NCBI GenBank assembly: GCA_900551055.1
Contig: URUK01000010.1
Location: forward strand, 1-64,000
Source of the DNA: an uncultured Prevotella sp.
GTDB taxonomy: Bacteria; Bacteroidota; Bacteroidia; Bacteroidales; Bacteroidaceae
Reading direction: 5' to 3'
DNA: 64,000 bases
Shown here in pieces: positions 23,259 through 32,214 of this stretch; the stretch's first letter is position 1, and the number at the start of each line of letters is the position of its first letter. The position numbers were made by a program, and so were the translations under genes. A model generated the notes under the pieces. The model made no database searches, was not told the DNA's origin, and saw only the letters and a list, made by a program, of their open reading frames with translations.

Positions 23259-24827
23259 ATGAACAACGAAATCTCGAGGCGGCGCACGTTCGCCATAATA
23301 TCGCACCCCGACGCCGGAAAGACTACGCTTACAGAGAAGTTCCTCCTTTTCGGAGGACAAATACAAGTGGCCGGGGCTGTGAAGAGCAATAAAATCCGCA
23401 AGACGGCCACGTCAGACTGGATGGACATTGAGAAGCAGCGCGGAATATCTGTGTCAACGTCGGTCATGGAGTTCGACTATGAAGGCTACAAGGTCAACAT
23501 ACTTGACACACCCGGCCACCAGGATTTCGCAGAAGACACATACCGCACGCTGACTGCCGTCGACTCGGCCATTATTGTGGTTGACGGCGCTAAGGGTGTG
23601 GAGGCGCAGACGCGCAAGCTGATGAATGTATGCCGCATGCGCAATACGCCGGTAATCATCTTCATCAATAAGATGGACCGAGAGGGGCGCGACCCTTTCG
23701 ACCTTCTTGACGAACTTGAACAGGAACTTGAAATAAAGGTGCGTCCACTGTCGTGGCCTATCAACCAGGGAGCCAAGTTCAAGGGCGTTTACAATATCTA
23801 TGAGCAGAAGCTTGATTTGTTTACTCCCGACAAGCAGCGTGTTACCGAAAAGGTCGAGGTTGACATAGACAGTAGCGAGCTTGACACACGTGTTGGCGAG
23901 GCCGATGCCGCCAAACTGCGTGAAGACCTTGAACTGGTTGACGGCGTTTATCCGGAATTTAACGTTGACGATTACCGCTCGGCCGAGGTCGCCCCGGTGT
24001 TTTTCGGTAGTGCATTGAACAACTTTGGCGTGCAGGAACTGCTCAACTGTTTTGTCAAGATAGCTCCGAGTCCGCGCCCCACGAAGGCCGAGGAACGTAT
24101 GGTTGAGCCTGAAGAACCTAAGTTTACAGGCTTTATTTTCAAAATAACGGCCAATATAGACCCCAACCATCGCTCGTGTATCGCTTTCTGCAAGGTGTGC
24201 AGCGGACGCTTCGAGCGTAACAAACCGTACCTGCACGTGCGTCTCGGCAAGACCGTGCGTTTCTCTTCGCCGACGCAGTTCATGGCGCAGCGTAAGAGCA
24301 CGATCGACGAGGCTTGGCCCGGCGACATAGTCGGTCTGCCTGATAACGGCATCTTCAAGATTGGCGACACGCTTACAGACGGAGAGCTGTTGCATTTCCG
24401 CGGTCTTCCGTCGTTCTCGCCTGAGATGTTCAAGTACATAGAGAACGACGACCCAATGAAGTCAAAGCAGCTTGCAAAGGGTATCGACCAGCTTATGGAC
24501 GAGGGCGTGGCGCAGATGTTCGTCAACCAATTCAATGGCCGCAAGATAATTGGAACGGTAGGACAGCTGCAGTTTGAAGTTATCCAGTACCGCCTTGAAA
24601 ACGAGTACGGAGCAAAATGCCGCTGGGAACCAGTGCATCTGCACAAGGCCTGCTGGATTGATTCCGACGACCCTGCTGAGCTTGAGCAGTTCAAGAAGCG
24701 CAAGTATCAGTACATGGCCAAGGACAAGGACGGGCGCGACGTGTTCCTTGCCGACAGCGGTTACGTGTTACAGATGGCGCAGAAGGATTTCAAGCACATA
24801 CGCTTCCATTTCACAAGCGAGTTCTGA
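23259..24827 (+). CDS. prfC: Peptide chain release factor 3
   Basis: 522 residues from the ATG at 23259, chosen because MNNEISRRRTFAIISHPDAG is the usual RF3 start; the frame opens 16 codons earlier. GTPase motifs: SHPDAGKTTLTE (G1), RGISVSTSVMEF (G2), DTPGHQDFAED (G3), NKMDRE (G4). The later part has the RF3 domain with PSFSPEMFKYIENDDPMK. It removes RF1/RF2 from the ribosome after termination. The convergent toxin gene begins beyond a palindromic hairpin. Confidence 0.96.
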   Translation: MNNEISRRRTFAIISHPDAGKTTLTEKFLLFGGQIQVAGAVKSNKIRKTATSDWMDIEKQRGISVSTSVMEFDYEGYKVNILDTPGHQDFAEDTYRTLTAVDSAIIVVDGAKGVEAQTRKLMNVCRMRNTPVIIFINKMDREGRDPFDLLDELEQELEIKVRPLSWPINQGAKFKGVYNIYEQKLDLFTPDKQRVTEKVEVDIDSSELDTRVGEADAAKLREDLELVDGVYPEFNVDDYRSAEVAPVFFGSALNNFGVQELLNCFVKIAPSPRPTKAEERMVEPEEPKFTGFIFKITANIDPNHRSCIAFCKVCSGRFERNKPYLHVRLGKTVRFSSPTQFMAQRKSTIDEAWPGDIVGLPDNGIFKIGDTLTDGELLHFRGLPSFSPEMFKYIENDDPMKSKQLAKGIDQLMDEGVAQMFVNQFNGRKIIGTVGQLQFEVIQYRLENEYGAKCRWEPVHLHKACWIDSDDPAELEQFKKRKYQYMAKDKDGRDVFLADSGYVLQMAQKDFKHIRFHFTSEF

Positions 24828-24884
24828 TATCTGTTTCTTTTGCCGTAGTTTGTCTGGAGTTAGGCAGCCAGACCGCAATTAAAA

Positions 24885-24920
24885 GTTAACGGACAATAGC
24901 GCGTAAGCTATTGTCCGTTA
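24885..24920. repeat. Dispersed palindrome, copy 2 (TAACGGACAATAGC)
   Basis: TAACGGACAATAGC (24887-24900) pairs with GCTATTGTCCGTTA (24907-24920) around GCGTAA, followed by a T-run and preceded by AAAAG. The sequence nearly repeats the stem at 5681-5726. Between the convergent prfC and PIN genes it probably acts as a two-way terminator. Confidence 0.65.
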
Positions 24921-24956
24921 TTTTTTATTATGCTATACAAATGGATTGATTTGCCG

Positions 24957-25358
24957 CTATCTTTCATTGTAAATGAAATCAAGTCCGTAACGGCAATACC
25001 TTGCAAACTTCCTGTCGGAACTGATAAGTGGAATATGGTCGGAAATGGCCTGTGCGATTATCATTCGGTCGTTGGGGGCTCTGTGGTCGTCATGCAAAGG
25101 GAGAGTGGCCAATTCGGAAAGATGCTTTGCAGAAACCTGCTCAATGCTTACACCTGTTTCGTTCAATGCATTAAGTATGCTATTTCCTTCTTGTGAGATT
25201 TTGCTTATTTGGCATAGATGTATTAATTCTTGTACGCATACGGTGCTTGTAAACAAGGTGTTTGAGTAGTCAAACAAGCATTCTTTGACATCGGTACACA
25301 ATTCATTTGGGTCATAAAGAAAGAATACCAGGATGTTTGTATCCAAGAAAAGTCTCAT
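24957..25358 (-). CDS. PIN-domain toxin (VapC-like ribonuclease)
   Basis: 133 residues. The PIN acidic residues appear as LFLDTNILVFFL (first Asp), STVCVQELIHLC (Glu), NDRMIIAQAI (Asp) and LISSDRKFARY (last Asp). Such proteins cut tRNA or rRNA and are held in check by an antitoxin. The start codon overlaps the antitoxin stop (ATGA at 25355-25358), the usual arrangement of a toxin-antitoxin operon. Confidence 0.9.
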   Translation of the reverse strand: MRLFLDTNILVFFLYDPNELCTDVKECLFDYSNTLFTSTVCVQELIHLCQISKISQEGNSILNALNETGVSIEQVSAKHLSELATLPLHDDHRAPNDRMIIAQAISDHIPLISSDRKFARYCRYGLDFIYNER

Positions 25359-25519
25359 TTTAGCACCGCTTTCATATCATAATGTACGTTATTCTTCCCG
25401 TCGTTCTCCAGCACCCACTTTGCAGCTTTTGACAGCTTTTCAGGTGGTAATGTCCTCAGCTTGGCAACAAAGTCCTGCCAGTCTTTTGTTTTCTTTTCTT
25501 TTTTATTTTTATCTTCCAT
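25355..25519 (-). CDS. Small antitoxin partner of the PIN toxin
   Basis: 54 codons: MEDKNKKEKKTKDWQDFVA at the N-terminus, then LRTLPPEKLSKAAKWVLEND and a short tail. Very charged. The LPPEKLSKAAKWVLEN stretch is like antitoxins of Bacteroidetes PIN modules, which wrap around the toxin. The TGA overlaps the toxin ATG. A promoter with exact spacing lies 61 bp upstream (25581-25611). The gene is short enough to be missed by standard calling. Confidence 0.8.
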   Translation of the reverse strand: MEDKNKKEKKTKDWQDFVAKLRTLPPEKLSKAAKWVLENDGKNNVHYDMKAVLK

Positions 25520-25580
25520 AACTACGGTTCTTGATTTTTACGGTCTTGTATTTCTTGTGCAATGTTATTGATGCTCGCAG

Positions 25581-25611
25581 GCAAAGGTAATGTAAAAGTT
25601 TCACACCGCAA
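25581..25611 (-). promoter_or_regulatory. Promoter of the toxin-antitoxin operon
   Basis: Minus-strand TACCTTTGC (25589-25581) with TTG (25611-25609) 19 bp upstream. Confidence 0.7.
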
Positions 25612-25680
25612 GATGAAAGGACATTTTTATGTGTATGTGTAAAGACAAGCCGGGTTCAGTTTACAGTGGCGTAGCTTTGA

Positions 25681-25889
25681 ATACAGAAAACGTTTACGCC
25701 TTTCAGGCATGCCGTTTTTGCTGTGAAAACTTCATGCTTTAACGGCGGAAGCTGCGCGTTTTCACGGCTCTGACCATCCGCATGCCAAGTTGCTGGAAAT
25801 CAATGCGTTACCAGTGCGTCTGCAAAAGGCCGTCTTTCAGCTTGCAAAAGGCCGCCTTTTACAAGCTGAAAGACGGCCTTTTGCAAGGC
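25681..25889. repeat. 22-bp-period intergenic array 2
   Basis: Clear units at 25824, 25846 and 25868 (AAAAGGCCGTCTTTCAGC, AAAAGGCCGCCTTTTAC, GAAAGACGGCCTTTTGC) are 22 bp apart. Weaker units at 25725 and 25747 (GAAAACTTCATGCTTTAACG, GGAAGCTGCGCGTTTTCACG) are also 22 bp apart but a few bases out of phase with the first set. The array lies in the divergent gap between the antitoxin and the pyruvyltransferase gene. Nothing else is visible in 25620-25680. Confidence 0.75.
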
Positions 25890-26015
25890 AATATGCGGCA
25901 TATTGTAATATTGTCAGTGTGTAATGTGTTGCGTACATATTGACATGTGTCCGGAAAAACACACATGATTTGAGTGTTTTTGCCATAGTTTGTCCTATGT
26001 TTCGCTTTTTCATAT

Positions 26016-26023
26016 TATCTTTG
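26016..26023 (+). promoter_or_regulatory. Possible -7 element before the pyruvyltransferase gene
   Basis: TATCTTTG fits the -7 consensus, but the nearest TTTG (25989-25992) is 23 bp upstream, longer than usual. Confidence 0.35.
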
Positions 26024-26145
26024 TACGCATTTTATAATGTGTCGTGAAAACTGTGGTATGATGTGAAATTGGCGTTGCCTCAAGCCTTTCAGGCGTTCGT
26101 GAAAATGGTGTTACGATGTAGGCTTGCTGTAAAAGCACTTGAACA

Positions 26146-27198
26146 ATGAAATACAAATTATTGGCTGTCAGCGTGGACACAGGAGAACACGTCAACATCG
26201 GAGACTATATCCAGGCGTTGGCGGCTGCCCAGTTCTTGCCTGAAGTTGACGGTTTTGTACAAAGGGAGAGGCTGAAAGAATATGACGGGGAAGCCTGTAA
26301 GGTGATAATGAACGGGTGGTATATGCACCATACCGAACACTGGCCGCCGTCGGACAAGATAAAGCCCCTGTTTGTGGCGTTCCATATAAATGCCTCGGCG
26401 AAAGAAGGTATGCTCACAGAGGACAGTATCAACTACATTAAGAAGTTCCAGCCAATCGGATGCCGTGATTACTTTACAAGGGATTTGCTCGTGTCGAAAG
26501 GCGTGGACGCATATTTTTCCGCATGCTTGACGCTGACTTTGGGAATGACATACAAGTCGGAAGATAAGGACGGCAAGTGTTATTTTGTTGACCCGTTCAT
26601 ACCTAAGGGAAGAAAAGGTATTGATGAAATATGCAACACGTTGTGGCTGTTGTCGCATTGCAACAAGTGGAACTCAATTGAAAAAATAGCGAGGAAGCTG
26701 CCTTACAAAAAGAATTTCAAGAAGCGGATTGTCGCCTGCCGTTTTTATCGGGCGTATATAAGGCTGTTCACAGAGGATACGTTACTCGAGGCGGAATACA
26801 TTTCCCAGCAGAACGTAGGCTATAGGAAGAAGTATGATACCGAGCAGGAACGGCTTTGTGAGGCGCGGCGGCTTGTCGGCAAATATGCCAAGGCGGGGCT
26901 TGTCGTGACTTCAAGAATTCACTGCGCATTGCCATGCTTGGGGCTGGAAACGCCTGTAATACTGACGGAAAACAGTGGCCAGTCGGAGAAAAAGGCTTGC
27001 AGGATGAGCGGCATACGTGATTTTTTCAACATCATAAGCATGGACGGAAATAGGTTTAAAACCAATTTCAAGTTCAGTAAGAAATGTAAAATTTCGACTT
27101 CAAATTTACCCCTTCCCATGGCAGGAGATTTGTGGCGCGAATATTCCGGCCGGCTGATAGACACTTGTAAAAACTTCATTTCAAGGGATGTTGATTGA
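26146..27198 (+). CDS. Polysaccharide pyruvyl transferase family protein
   Basis: 350 residues. NIGDYIQALAAAQFLP, the IGCRDYFTRDLL motif followed by DAYFSACLTLTLG, and VVTSRIHCALPCLGLETPVI match the CsaB-like pyruvyltransferase fold. Members usually add pyruvate ketals to surface polysaccharides, though many of the Bacteroidetes ones are uncharacterised. It is followed by three Stealth genes on the same strand, which places it in a surface glycan modification cluster. The gap to the next gene is 64 bp. Confidence 0.82.
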   Translation: MKYKLLAVSVDTGEHVNIGDYIQALAAAQFLPEVDGFVQRERLKEYDGEACKVIMNGWYMHHTEHWPPSDKIKPLFVAFHINASAKEGMLTEDSINYIKKFQPIGCRDYFTRDLLVSKGVDAYFSACLTLTLGMTYKSEDKDGKCYFVDPFIPKGRKGIDEICNTLWLLSHCNKWNSIEKIARKLPYKKNFKKRIVACRFYRAYIRLFTEDTLLEAEYISQQNVGYRKKYDTEQERLCEARRLVGKYAKAGLVVTSRIHCALPCLGLETPVILTENSGQSEKKACRMSGIRDFFNIISMDGNRFKTNFKFSKKCKISTSNLPLPMAGDLWREYSGRLIDTCKNFISRDVD

Positions 27199-27262
27199 AA
27201 TGTGTTTTCATTATATTGAAGGCTGTTAATTCTAAACGTATCGGTGACTTTATAAATTAAAT

Positions 27263-28198
27263 ATGGATATAGATTTGGTATATCTTTGGGTTGACGGAAA
27301 TGACCCGAAATGGCAGGCAAAACACGATGCTTTTTGCGGAAATTTGTCACGTGACGCCGAACTGAACGGCAAAAACCGTTATGCCAATAATGATGAACTG
27401 AAATACAGCTTGCGCTCTATCGCGATGTACGCTCCGTGGGTGAGAAAGGTTTTCATCGTTACTGACAATCAAGTGCCTGCTTGGCTTGACACTTCGAACC
27501 CGAAAGTCAGGATAGTAGACCATGCCGAGATAATGCCGGCGGAAAGCCTGCCCTGCTTCAATTCCAGCCTGATTGAACATTTCTTGTATAAAATCCCGGG
27601 ATTGGCGGAGCATTTTCTATATGCCAACGATGACATGTATATTAACAAGGAGGTGACTCCTGACGATTTCTTTACACGTGAGGGTTTTCCCATTGTACGG
27701 TTCAACCGTATGTTTTTTAGGGATTTCCGCTGGGCTTTCCGCGAGAAGGTGCGTAACAAGCATTTGAGCAATTACAGGACAATGCTGGTCCGTTCTTCGC
27801 AGCTGGTGAACAGCAGGTACGGGAAGTATTACACCGGAATACCACATCACAATGTCGATTCGTTCTTGAAGAGTGATTACAAAAGGATGGTGGAGGATGT
27901 ATTCCGTGAGGAGTTCGCATCCAATAATGGGAACAGGGTGCGCAATGACAACGATGTTCACCGTAGCGTAATGTCGTATGCATCCTTGGCCGAAAAGCGC
28001 GGAAAGTTGCGTTATGTCACAGACAAAGAGTCTATGTATGTGAAAATACACAAGGAGCGGTATTACGTAAGGCTCGACAAGTATCGCCCTACGTTCTTCT
28101 GTATGAATGACTCGCAGTATGTAACTGATAAAGGCAGGGCCATGGCCAAGGCGTATTTGGAACGGAGATTTCCCGACAAGTCGGAATTTGAGAAATAG
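27263..28198 (+). CDS. Stealth-family capsular phosphotransferase, copy 1
   Basis: 311 residues. The four Stealth conserved regions are visible: CR1 DLVYLWVDGNDPKW; CR2 NNDELKYSLRSIAMYAPWVR, VFIVTDNQVPAWLD and HFLYANDDMYIN; CR3 GIPHHNVDSFLKSDY; CR4 CMNDSQYVTD with the tail FPDKSEFEK. Family members transfer hexose-1-phosphate units to build or decorate phosphodiester-linked glycans. First of three tandem paralogs of the same length; the next starts 33 bp downstream. Confidence 0.9.
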   Translation: MDIDLVYLWVDGNDPKWQAKHDAFCGNLSRDAELNGKNRYANNDELKYSLRSIAMYAPWVRKVFIVTDNQVPAWLDTSNPKVRIVDHAEIMPAESLPCFNSSLIEHFLYKIPGLAEHFLYANDDMYINKEVTPDDFFTREGFPIVRFNRMFFRDFRWAFREKVRNKHLSNYRTMLVRSSQLVNSRYGKYYTGIPHHNVDSFLKSDYKRMVEDVFREEFASNNGNRVRNDNDVHRSVMSYASLAEKRGKLRYVTDKESMYVKIHKERYYVRLDKYRPTFFCMNDSQYVTDKGRAMAKAYLERRFPDKSEFEK

Positions 28199-28231
28199 GA
28201 GATTGTAAAATTCATATTTTCAGATAATAGG

Positions 28232-29164
28232 ATGGACATTGACTTGGTATATCTTTGGGTTGACGGAAGCGACCCAAAGTGGCTGGCAAAGCATAACGCC
28301 TGCATAGGGAAGACGGAAGAGAAGTCTACGGTAAACTGTAAAGGCCGCTACGCCGACAACGACGAGCTGAAATACAGCCTTCGTTCGGTTGGCATGTATG
28401 CCCCGTGGGTGCGTAAGGTTTTTATTGTTACTGACAGCCAGACACCTGAATGGCTTGACACTTCGAACCCGAAAGTCAAGGTTGTTGACCATAAGGAAAT
28501 AATGCCGGAGGTGTGCCTTCCGTGTTTCAACGCTACCGTTATAGAGCACTTTCTTTGGAAAATCCCGGGCTTGTCGGAGCATTTTCTCTTTGCTAACGAT
28601 GACATGCTAATCAACAGGCCGCTTGCTCCCGGCTTCTTTTTTGCCGACGACGGCCTGCCGATAATCAGGCTCAACCACAGCGGCTTGAGAAACTTCTACT
28701 TGCAGTTCAAGAAAAAGCTGCTTGGCATACAGTTCAAGAATTACGTGCAGATTGTATATAACGCAGCGAAGCTGGTTGAAAGGGAGTACGGCGTTTTTTA
28801 CGGATGCAAGACCCATCACAACATAGATGCCTATCTGAAAAGTGATTATCAGCGTGTGGAGCAGATGTTCGCGAAGGAGATTGAACCGACTTTGACTAAC
28901 CATGTAAGAAGTGCGAACGACATACAACGCAGCCTCTTCGCATACGTTGCAATGGCGGAGAAGCGCGGACATCCTGTTTATGTCGACCGTAAGACATCGT
29001 TCCGTTTCCACATACAGAACATGAAGCATTATAAAATGCTGGAAGAATACAATCCGATGCTGTTCTGCATGAACGATTCTGAATACGCAACAGATGACGA
29101 CCGGATGAAAGTTACTGAATATTTGAACAGGCGTTTCCCTGAAAAGTCACAGTTTGAGAAATGA
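28232..29164 (+). CDS. Stealth-family capsular phosphotransferase, copy 2
   Basis: 310 residues, colinear with its neighbours: DLVYLWVDGSDPKW, DNDELKYSLRSVGMYAPWVR, VFIVTDSQTPEWLD, HFLFANDDMLIN, CKTHHNIDAYLKSDY, tail FPEKSQFEK. It differs mainly between about residues 130 and 190, where acceptor recognition would be expected (LNHSGLRNFYLQFKKKLLG against FNRMFFRDFRWAFREKV in copy 1). Tandem duplication followed by divergence is the simplest origin. The next copy starts 47 bp downstream. Confidence 0.9.
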   Translation: MDIDLVYLWVDGSDPKWLAKHNACIGKTEEKSTVNCKGRYADNDELKYSLRSVGMYAPWVRKVFIVTDSQTPEWLDTSNPKVKVVDHKEIMPEVCLPCFNATVIEHFLWKIPGLSEHFLFANDDMLINRPLAPGFFFADDGLPIIRLNHSGLRNFYLQFKKKLLGIQFKNYVQIVYNAAKLVEREYGVFYGCKTHHNIDAYLKSDYQRVEQMFAKEIEPTLTNHVRSANDIQRSLFAYVAMAEKRGHPVYVDRKTSFRFHIQNMKHYKMLEEYNPMLFCMNDSEYATDDDRMKVTEYLNRRFPEKSQFEK

Positions 29165-29211
29165 GACTGGCTATAAACACAAGTGAAAACCGTTAAAAGA
29201 GAAAAGACGAC

Positions 29212-30144
29212 ATGGATGTGGATTTGGTATATCTTTGGGTGAACGGCAACGACCCTGAATGGCAGGCAAAGCGTAACGCCTGCATAGGAACGGCTGAAAC
29301 ACAGCGCGGAGTGAACTGCAAAGGCCGGTATGCAGACAACGACGAGCTGAAATACAGCTTGCGTTCGGTGGCGCAGTATGCTCCATGGATACATAAAATA
29401 TATATCGTTACAGACAATCAGGTGCCATCATGGCTCGATACTTCCAACCCGAAAGTCAGGATTGTAGACCATAAGGAAATAATGCCTGAAATCTGCCTCC
29501 CGTGCTTTAACTCTGCAGTAATAGAGCATTTCTTGTATAATATTCCTGGGTTGTCGGAGCATTTTCTTTATGCAAATGATGACATGTTTGTCAACAGGCC
29601 TGTAAAACCAGATGATTTCTTTGCACAGGACGGACTTCCGATAGTACGGTTCAACCGCAGGCCATTAAGAAAGTTCACTTTGTGGTTTAAGGAAAAAGTG
29701 CAAGGAAGGGCATTGAGCAATTACGTTCAGACTATACGCCGTTCCGCAGAGATGGTTGAAAAGAAATATGGCATCTATTACGGAGGGAAGACGCACCATA
29801 ATATTGATGCCTACTTGAAGAGCGATTATCAGCATGCCGCGCAGGTGTTCGATAGTGAAATAAAGGCTACTTTTGCTAATCATGTGCGCAGTGCAAGTGA
29901 TGTTCAGCGTAATATATATTCTTATGTGGCATTGGCGGAAAAGCGTGCGCATCTGCATTACGTCACACAGAGAACGTCATTCAGGTTCCATATACACAGG
30001 GAGAATCATTACAAGAAGTTGGAAAGGTATAATCCAATGCTGTTTTGCATGAACGATTCGGAGTTTGCAACAGATGAAGACCGTAAAAGGATGGCGGATT
30101 TTTTGAGCTTCCGTTTCCCTGACAAGTCACAGTTTGAGAAGTAA
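29212..30144 (+). CDS. Stealth-family capsular phosphotransferase, copy 3
   Basis: 310 residues: DLVYLWVNGNDPEW (Asp of the usual VDG replaced by Asn), DNDELKYSLRSVAQYAPWIH, IYIVTDNQVPSWLD, HFLYANDDMFVN, GKTHHNIDAYLKSDY, tail FPDKSQFEK. It ends one base before the stop of the convergent GT92-like gene. Whether VNG for VDG in CR1 affects activity is unknown; other family members keep an acid there. Confidence 0.9.
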   Translation: MDVDLVYLWVNGNDPEWQAKRNACIGTAETQRGVNCKGRYADNDELKYSLRSVAQYAPWIHKIYIVTDNQVPSWLDTSNPKVRIVDHKEIMPEICLPCFNSAVIEHFLYNIPGLSEHFLYANDDMFVNRPVKPDDFFAQDGLPIVRFNRRPLRKFTLWFKEKVQGRALSNYVQTIRRSAEMVEKKYGIYYGGKTHHNIDAYLKSDYQHAAQVFDSEIKATFANHVRSASDVQRNIYSYVALAEKRAHLHYVTQRTSFRFHIHRENHYKKLERYNPMLFCMNDSEFATDEDRKRMADFLSFRFPDKSQFEK

Positions 30145-30145
30145 C

Positions 30146-31027
30146 TTATTGCTCTTCCTCGATGTCGTTCAGGTCGAAACGGTGGAAATATTCTAATTTT
30201 AGCACCTTCGTCCGTCCTGCGGCTCTGCCCCGCGCTTGCTTTTCAGTAAACTCTTCGTATGACCTTACGGCGTAATGGTTTATGCGGATGATGTCCTGTT
30301 GTGGTTCGCGTTCACGGAAGTTCTTTTTTATCGGGTTGCCGTGTGAATCGGCGGCGCGGCCAGATATGCGTGCCGCTTCGTGGCAACCCGTCATGGTGAA
30401 TACGCGCCGTGGGTTGACAATGCTTTTCACATGGCGGTTTAGTATATGGTTGAATTGTGAGTGACGCTTAAACCTTTCCATCATTGTTCCCGGCATCTTC
30501 TTCTTCGCTCCGTTGCTGCCGTAGACGAGCCAGTTGATTTCAACGACAGGAAAGTCCTCGAACCTGTGCAGGAATTCGGGTATGCTCTTGTCCTTAATCG
30601 GGATGATGAACTCGTCGAGGTCTATCAAAGCAAGCCACCGTGTGTCAAGTCGGTGTTTCTCAAAACAGCAGTCGTAAGCGGCAAGCTGCACATGGTTCCC
30701 GGGAAAGTAATTGTACTCAACCAGGCCGGATGCTATATATGGAGCAAGCACTTCTTTCGTGCAGTCGGTGCTTTCATTGTCGTATATGTAGAACTTCTCA
30801 ACGCCTTTGCTTTTATGCCATTCTATCCATTCCTTGAAATAAGGCCCCTCGTTCTTGGCAATTGCGCAGACTGCAAGGTAATACTGGGGCTGCGTGTGGT
30901 CGCGGTGCAGCCGGTACATCAGTTTCAGTGCTTTGAGCGGACCGTAACGCAGTATGCCGCGCCAGCGGTTGCGCGCCATCTTGAATGGGATTATCCCTGC
31001 TATTATCTCGGCGTATACCTTTTTCAT
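30146..31027 (-). CDS. GT92-like (DUF23-type) glycosyltransferase
   Basis: 293 residues. YLAVCAIAKNEGPYFKEWIE and GVEKFYIYDNESTDCTKEVL are typical for family 92, and ALIDLDEFIIP supplies the DxD-like acidic motif. Late in the protein TGCHEAARISG and IRINHYAVRSYEEF hold conserved His and Tyr positions. Such enzymes add sugars such as galactose to surface glycans. Third gene of the minus-strand set after the acyltransferase and Stealth copy 4, though a repeat-rich gap (31028-31168) separates it from the latter. Confidence 0.82.
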   Translation of the reverse strand: MKKVYAEIIAGIIPFKMARNRWRGILRYGPLKALKLMYRLHRDHTQPQYYLAVCAIAKNEGPYFKEWIEWHKSKGVEKFYIYDNESTDCTKEVLAPYIASGLVEYNYFPGNHVQLAAYDCCFEKHRLDTRWLALIDLDEFIIPIKDKSIPEFLHRFEDFPVVEINWLVYGSNGAKKKMPGTMMERFKRHSQFNHILNRHVKSIVNPRRVFTMTGCHEAARISGRAADSHGNPIKKNFREREPQQDIIRINHYAVRSYEEFTEKQARGRAAGRTKVLKLEYFHRFDLNDIEEEQ

Positions 31028-31072
31028 AGTGTGGGGGTGTGAGGTTTTGCGGTTATTGGGTTTTGCGGTTGT

Positions 31073-31170
31073 AAGGTTATTGGGTTCTACGGTTATGGGG
31101 TTGTTGGGTTTTGCGGTTTAAGTTTTATTGCCAACCGCATAACCTCATAACCGTAAAACCTTATAACCTT
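31073..31170. repeat. Microrepeat hairpin (GGTTATTGGGTT units)
   Basis: Repeats of GGTTATGGGTT, GGTTTTGCGGTT and similar (31031-31120) are followed by their approximate complement AACCGCATAACCTCATAACC and further (31132-31170). It folds into a long imperfect hairpin overlapping the last codons of Stealth copy 4. Confidence 0.6.
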
Positions 31171-32164
31171 AAACTTTCTCAAAGCTCGATTTCTCTGGCA
31201 ATATGTGCTCAAAGGCGTTCTTGATGTTCTCCATTACCATGTCGTAGTTGCGTATGTGGACGTTGTCGTTGAGGCATACGAGCTTGTACGACTGTTCGCG
31301 GATGGCCTTTACAGCCTGTTTCGGGCGTAGCATGAGTGGGAACATCTTTGTGTCCTGATAGGTGTTGTACGGTTCGAAGTTTCCACGGCAAATCTGCCAT
31401 GTGCGGAAAAGCTCGGGCGTATAGTCGCTTGGCGAGCGGAAGCGGTTGGCTGATGCTGCGGTGAGTTCTTTTCCGGCGGCGGCCCACACTTCCTCGAATG
31501 TTGACTTGAGGTAAGGCTGGGCGTTGTGCGGCGTGCGCAGGGTGATGAACTTGCCGTATGGTTTCAGTATGTAGTTCCAGCGTGCTTTCGAGCCGTAGCC
31601 TTTATAGAACCATTTGTCATGGTCGCGTTTTGTGACTTCTTTCTTGTCGAAGTTACGGTTGATTATTTGTATGCTGTTTCTCAATGTCTTGTACCATTGC
31701 GACCACGATGGGTTGTACAGGAAGGCGGCGATGTCGCACGGCAGCCCGTTTCGGAAGAAACGTTCTGTTCCGATATGGTTTATAATGTAGAAATCATCGT
31801 TGAAATACACAAAATGTTCCGCCAAGTCGGGTATCTTGTGCAGGTAATATTCTATAACAACAGAGTTGAATGTCGGCAGGAACTGTACCGGGATATAGTC
31901 CTTGTGGTCGACCAGATTGATTTTCGGATTGGTAGTGTCAAGCCATTCCGGTTTCTGCCCGCAAGTGATGAAATGTATCTTACGCACCCAAGGGGCAAAC
32001 TTCTCCACCCCCCTGAACCAGTATTTCAGGAAACCGTAGTCGCGGAAACGGGCTTCAGACACTCCGTTCTTCGTATTGCCTTTGTTGCCGGAGTATTTGG
32101 CGAAGTCAACCTGCCATTTGGCATCGTCCATGTCAACCCATGTGATAACAAAGTCTATATCCAT
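31169..32164 (-). CDS. Stealth-family capsular phosphotransferase, copy 4 (divergent)
   Basis: 331 residues. The regions are recognisable but clearly from another branch: FVITWVDMDDAKW, GFLKYWFRGVEKFAPWVRKI, HFITCGQKPEWLD, HFVYFNDDFYII, LRTPHNAQPYLKSTFEEVW and the tail LPEKSSFEKV. RDYGFLKYWFRGVE replaces the RYxxNDELKYSLRS of the tandem copies. It contains an extra stretch (FDKKEVTKRDHDKW) in the middle. It follows the acyltransferase by 50 bp. A different donor or acceptor from copies 1-3 is likely. Confidence 0.88.
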   Translation of the reverse strand: MDIDFVITWVDMDDAKWQVDFAKYSGNKGNTKNGVSEARFRDYGFLKYWFRGVEKFAPWVRKIHFITCGQKPEWLDTTNPKINLVDHKDYIPVQFLPTFNSVVIEYYLHKIPDLAEHFVYFNDDFYIINHIGTERFFRNGLPCDIAAFLYNPSWSQWYKTLRNSIQIINRNFDKKEVTKRDHDKWFYKGYGSKARWNYILKPYGKFITLRTPHNAQPYLKSTFEEVWAAAGKELTAASANRFRSPSDYTPELFRTWQICRGNFEPYNTYQDTKMFPLMLRPKQAVKAIREQSYKLVCLNDNVHIRNYDMVMENIKNAFEHILPEKSSFEKV

Positions 32165-32214
32165 AATTTTTCAAATGCTTCTTCTTGTTAGTTAAACACG
32201 CTTTTAGTCCTGTC

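Noticed and set aside
31028..31168. A short gene between Stealth copy 4 and the GT92-like gene
   Set aside because: The sequence is microrepeat DNA that folds into a hairpin; frames within it are low complexity.
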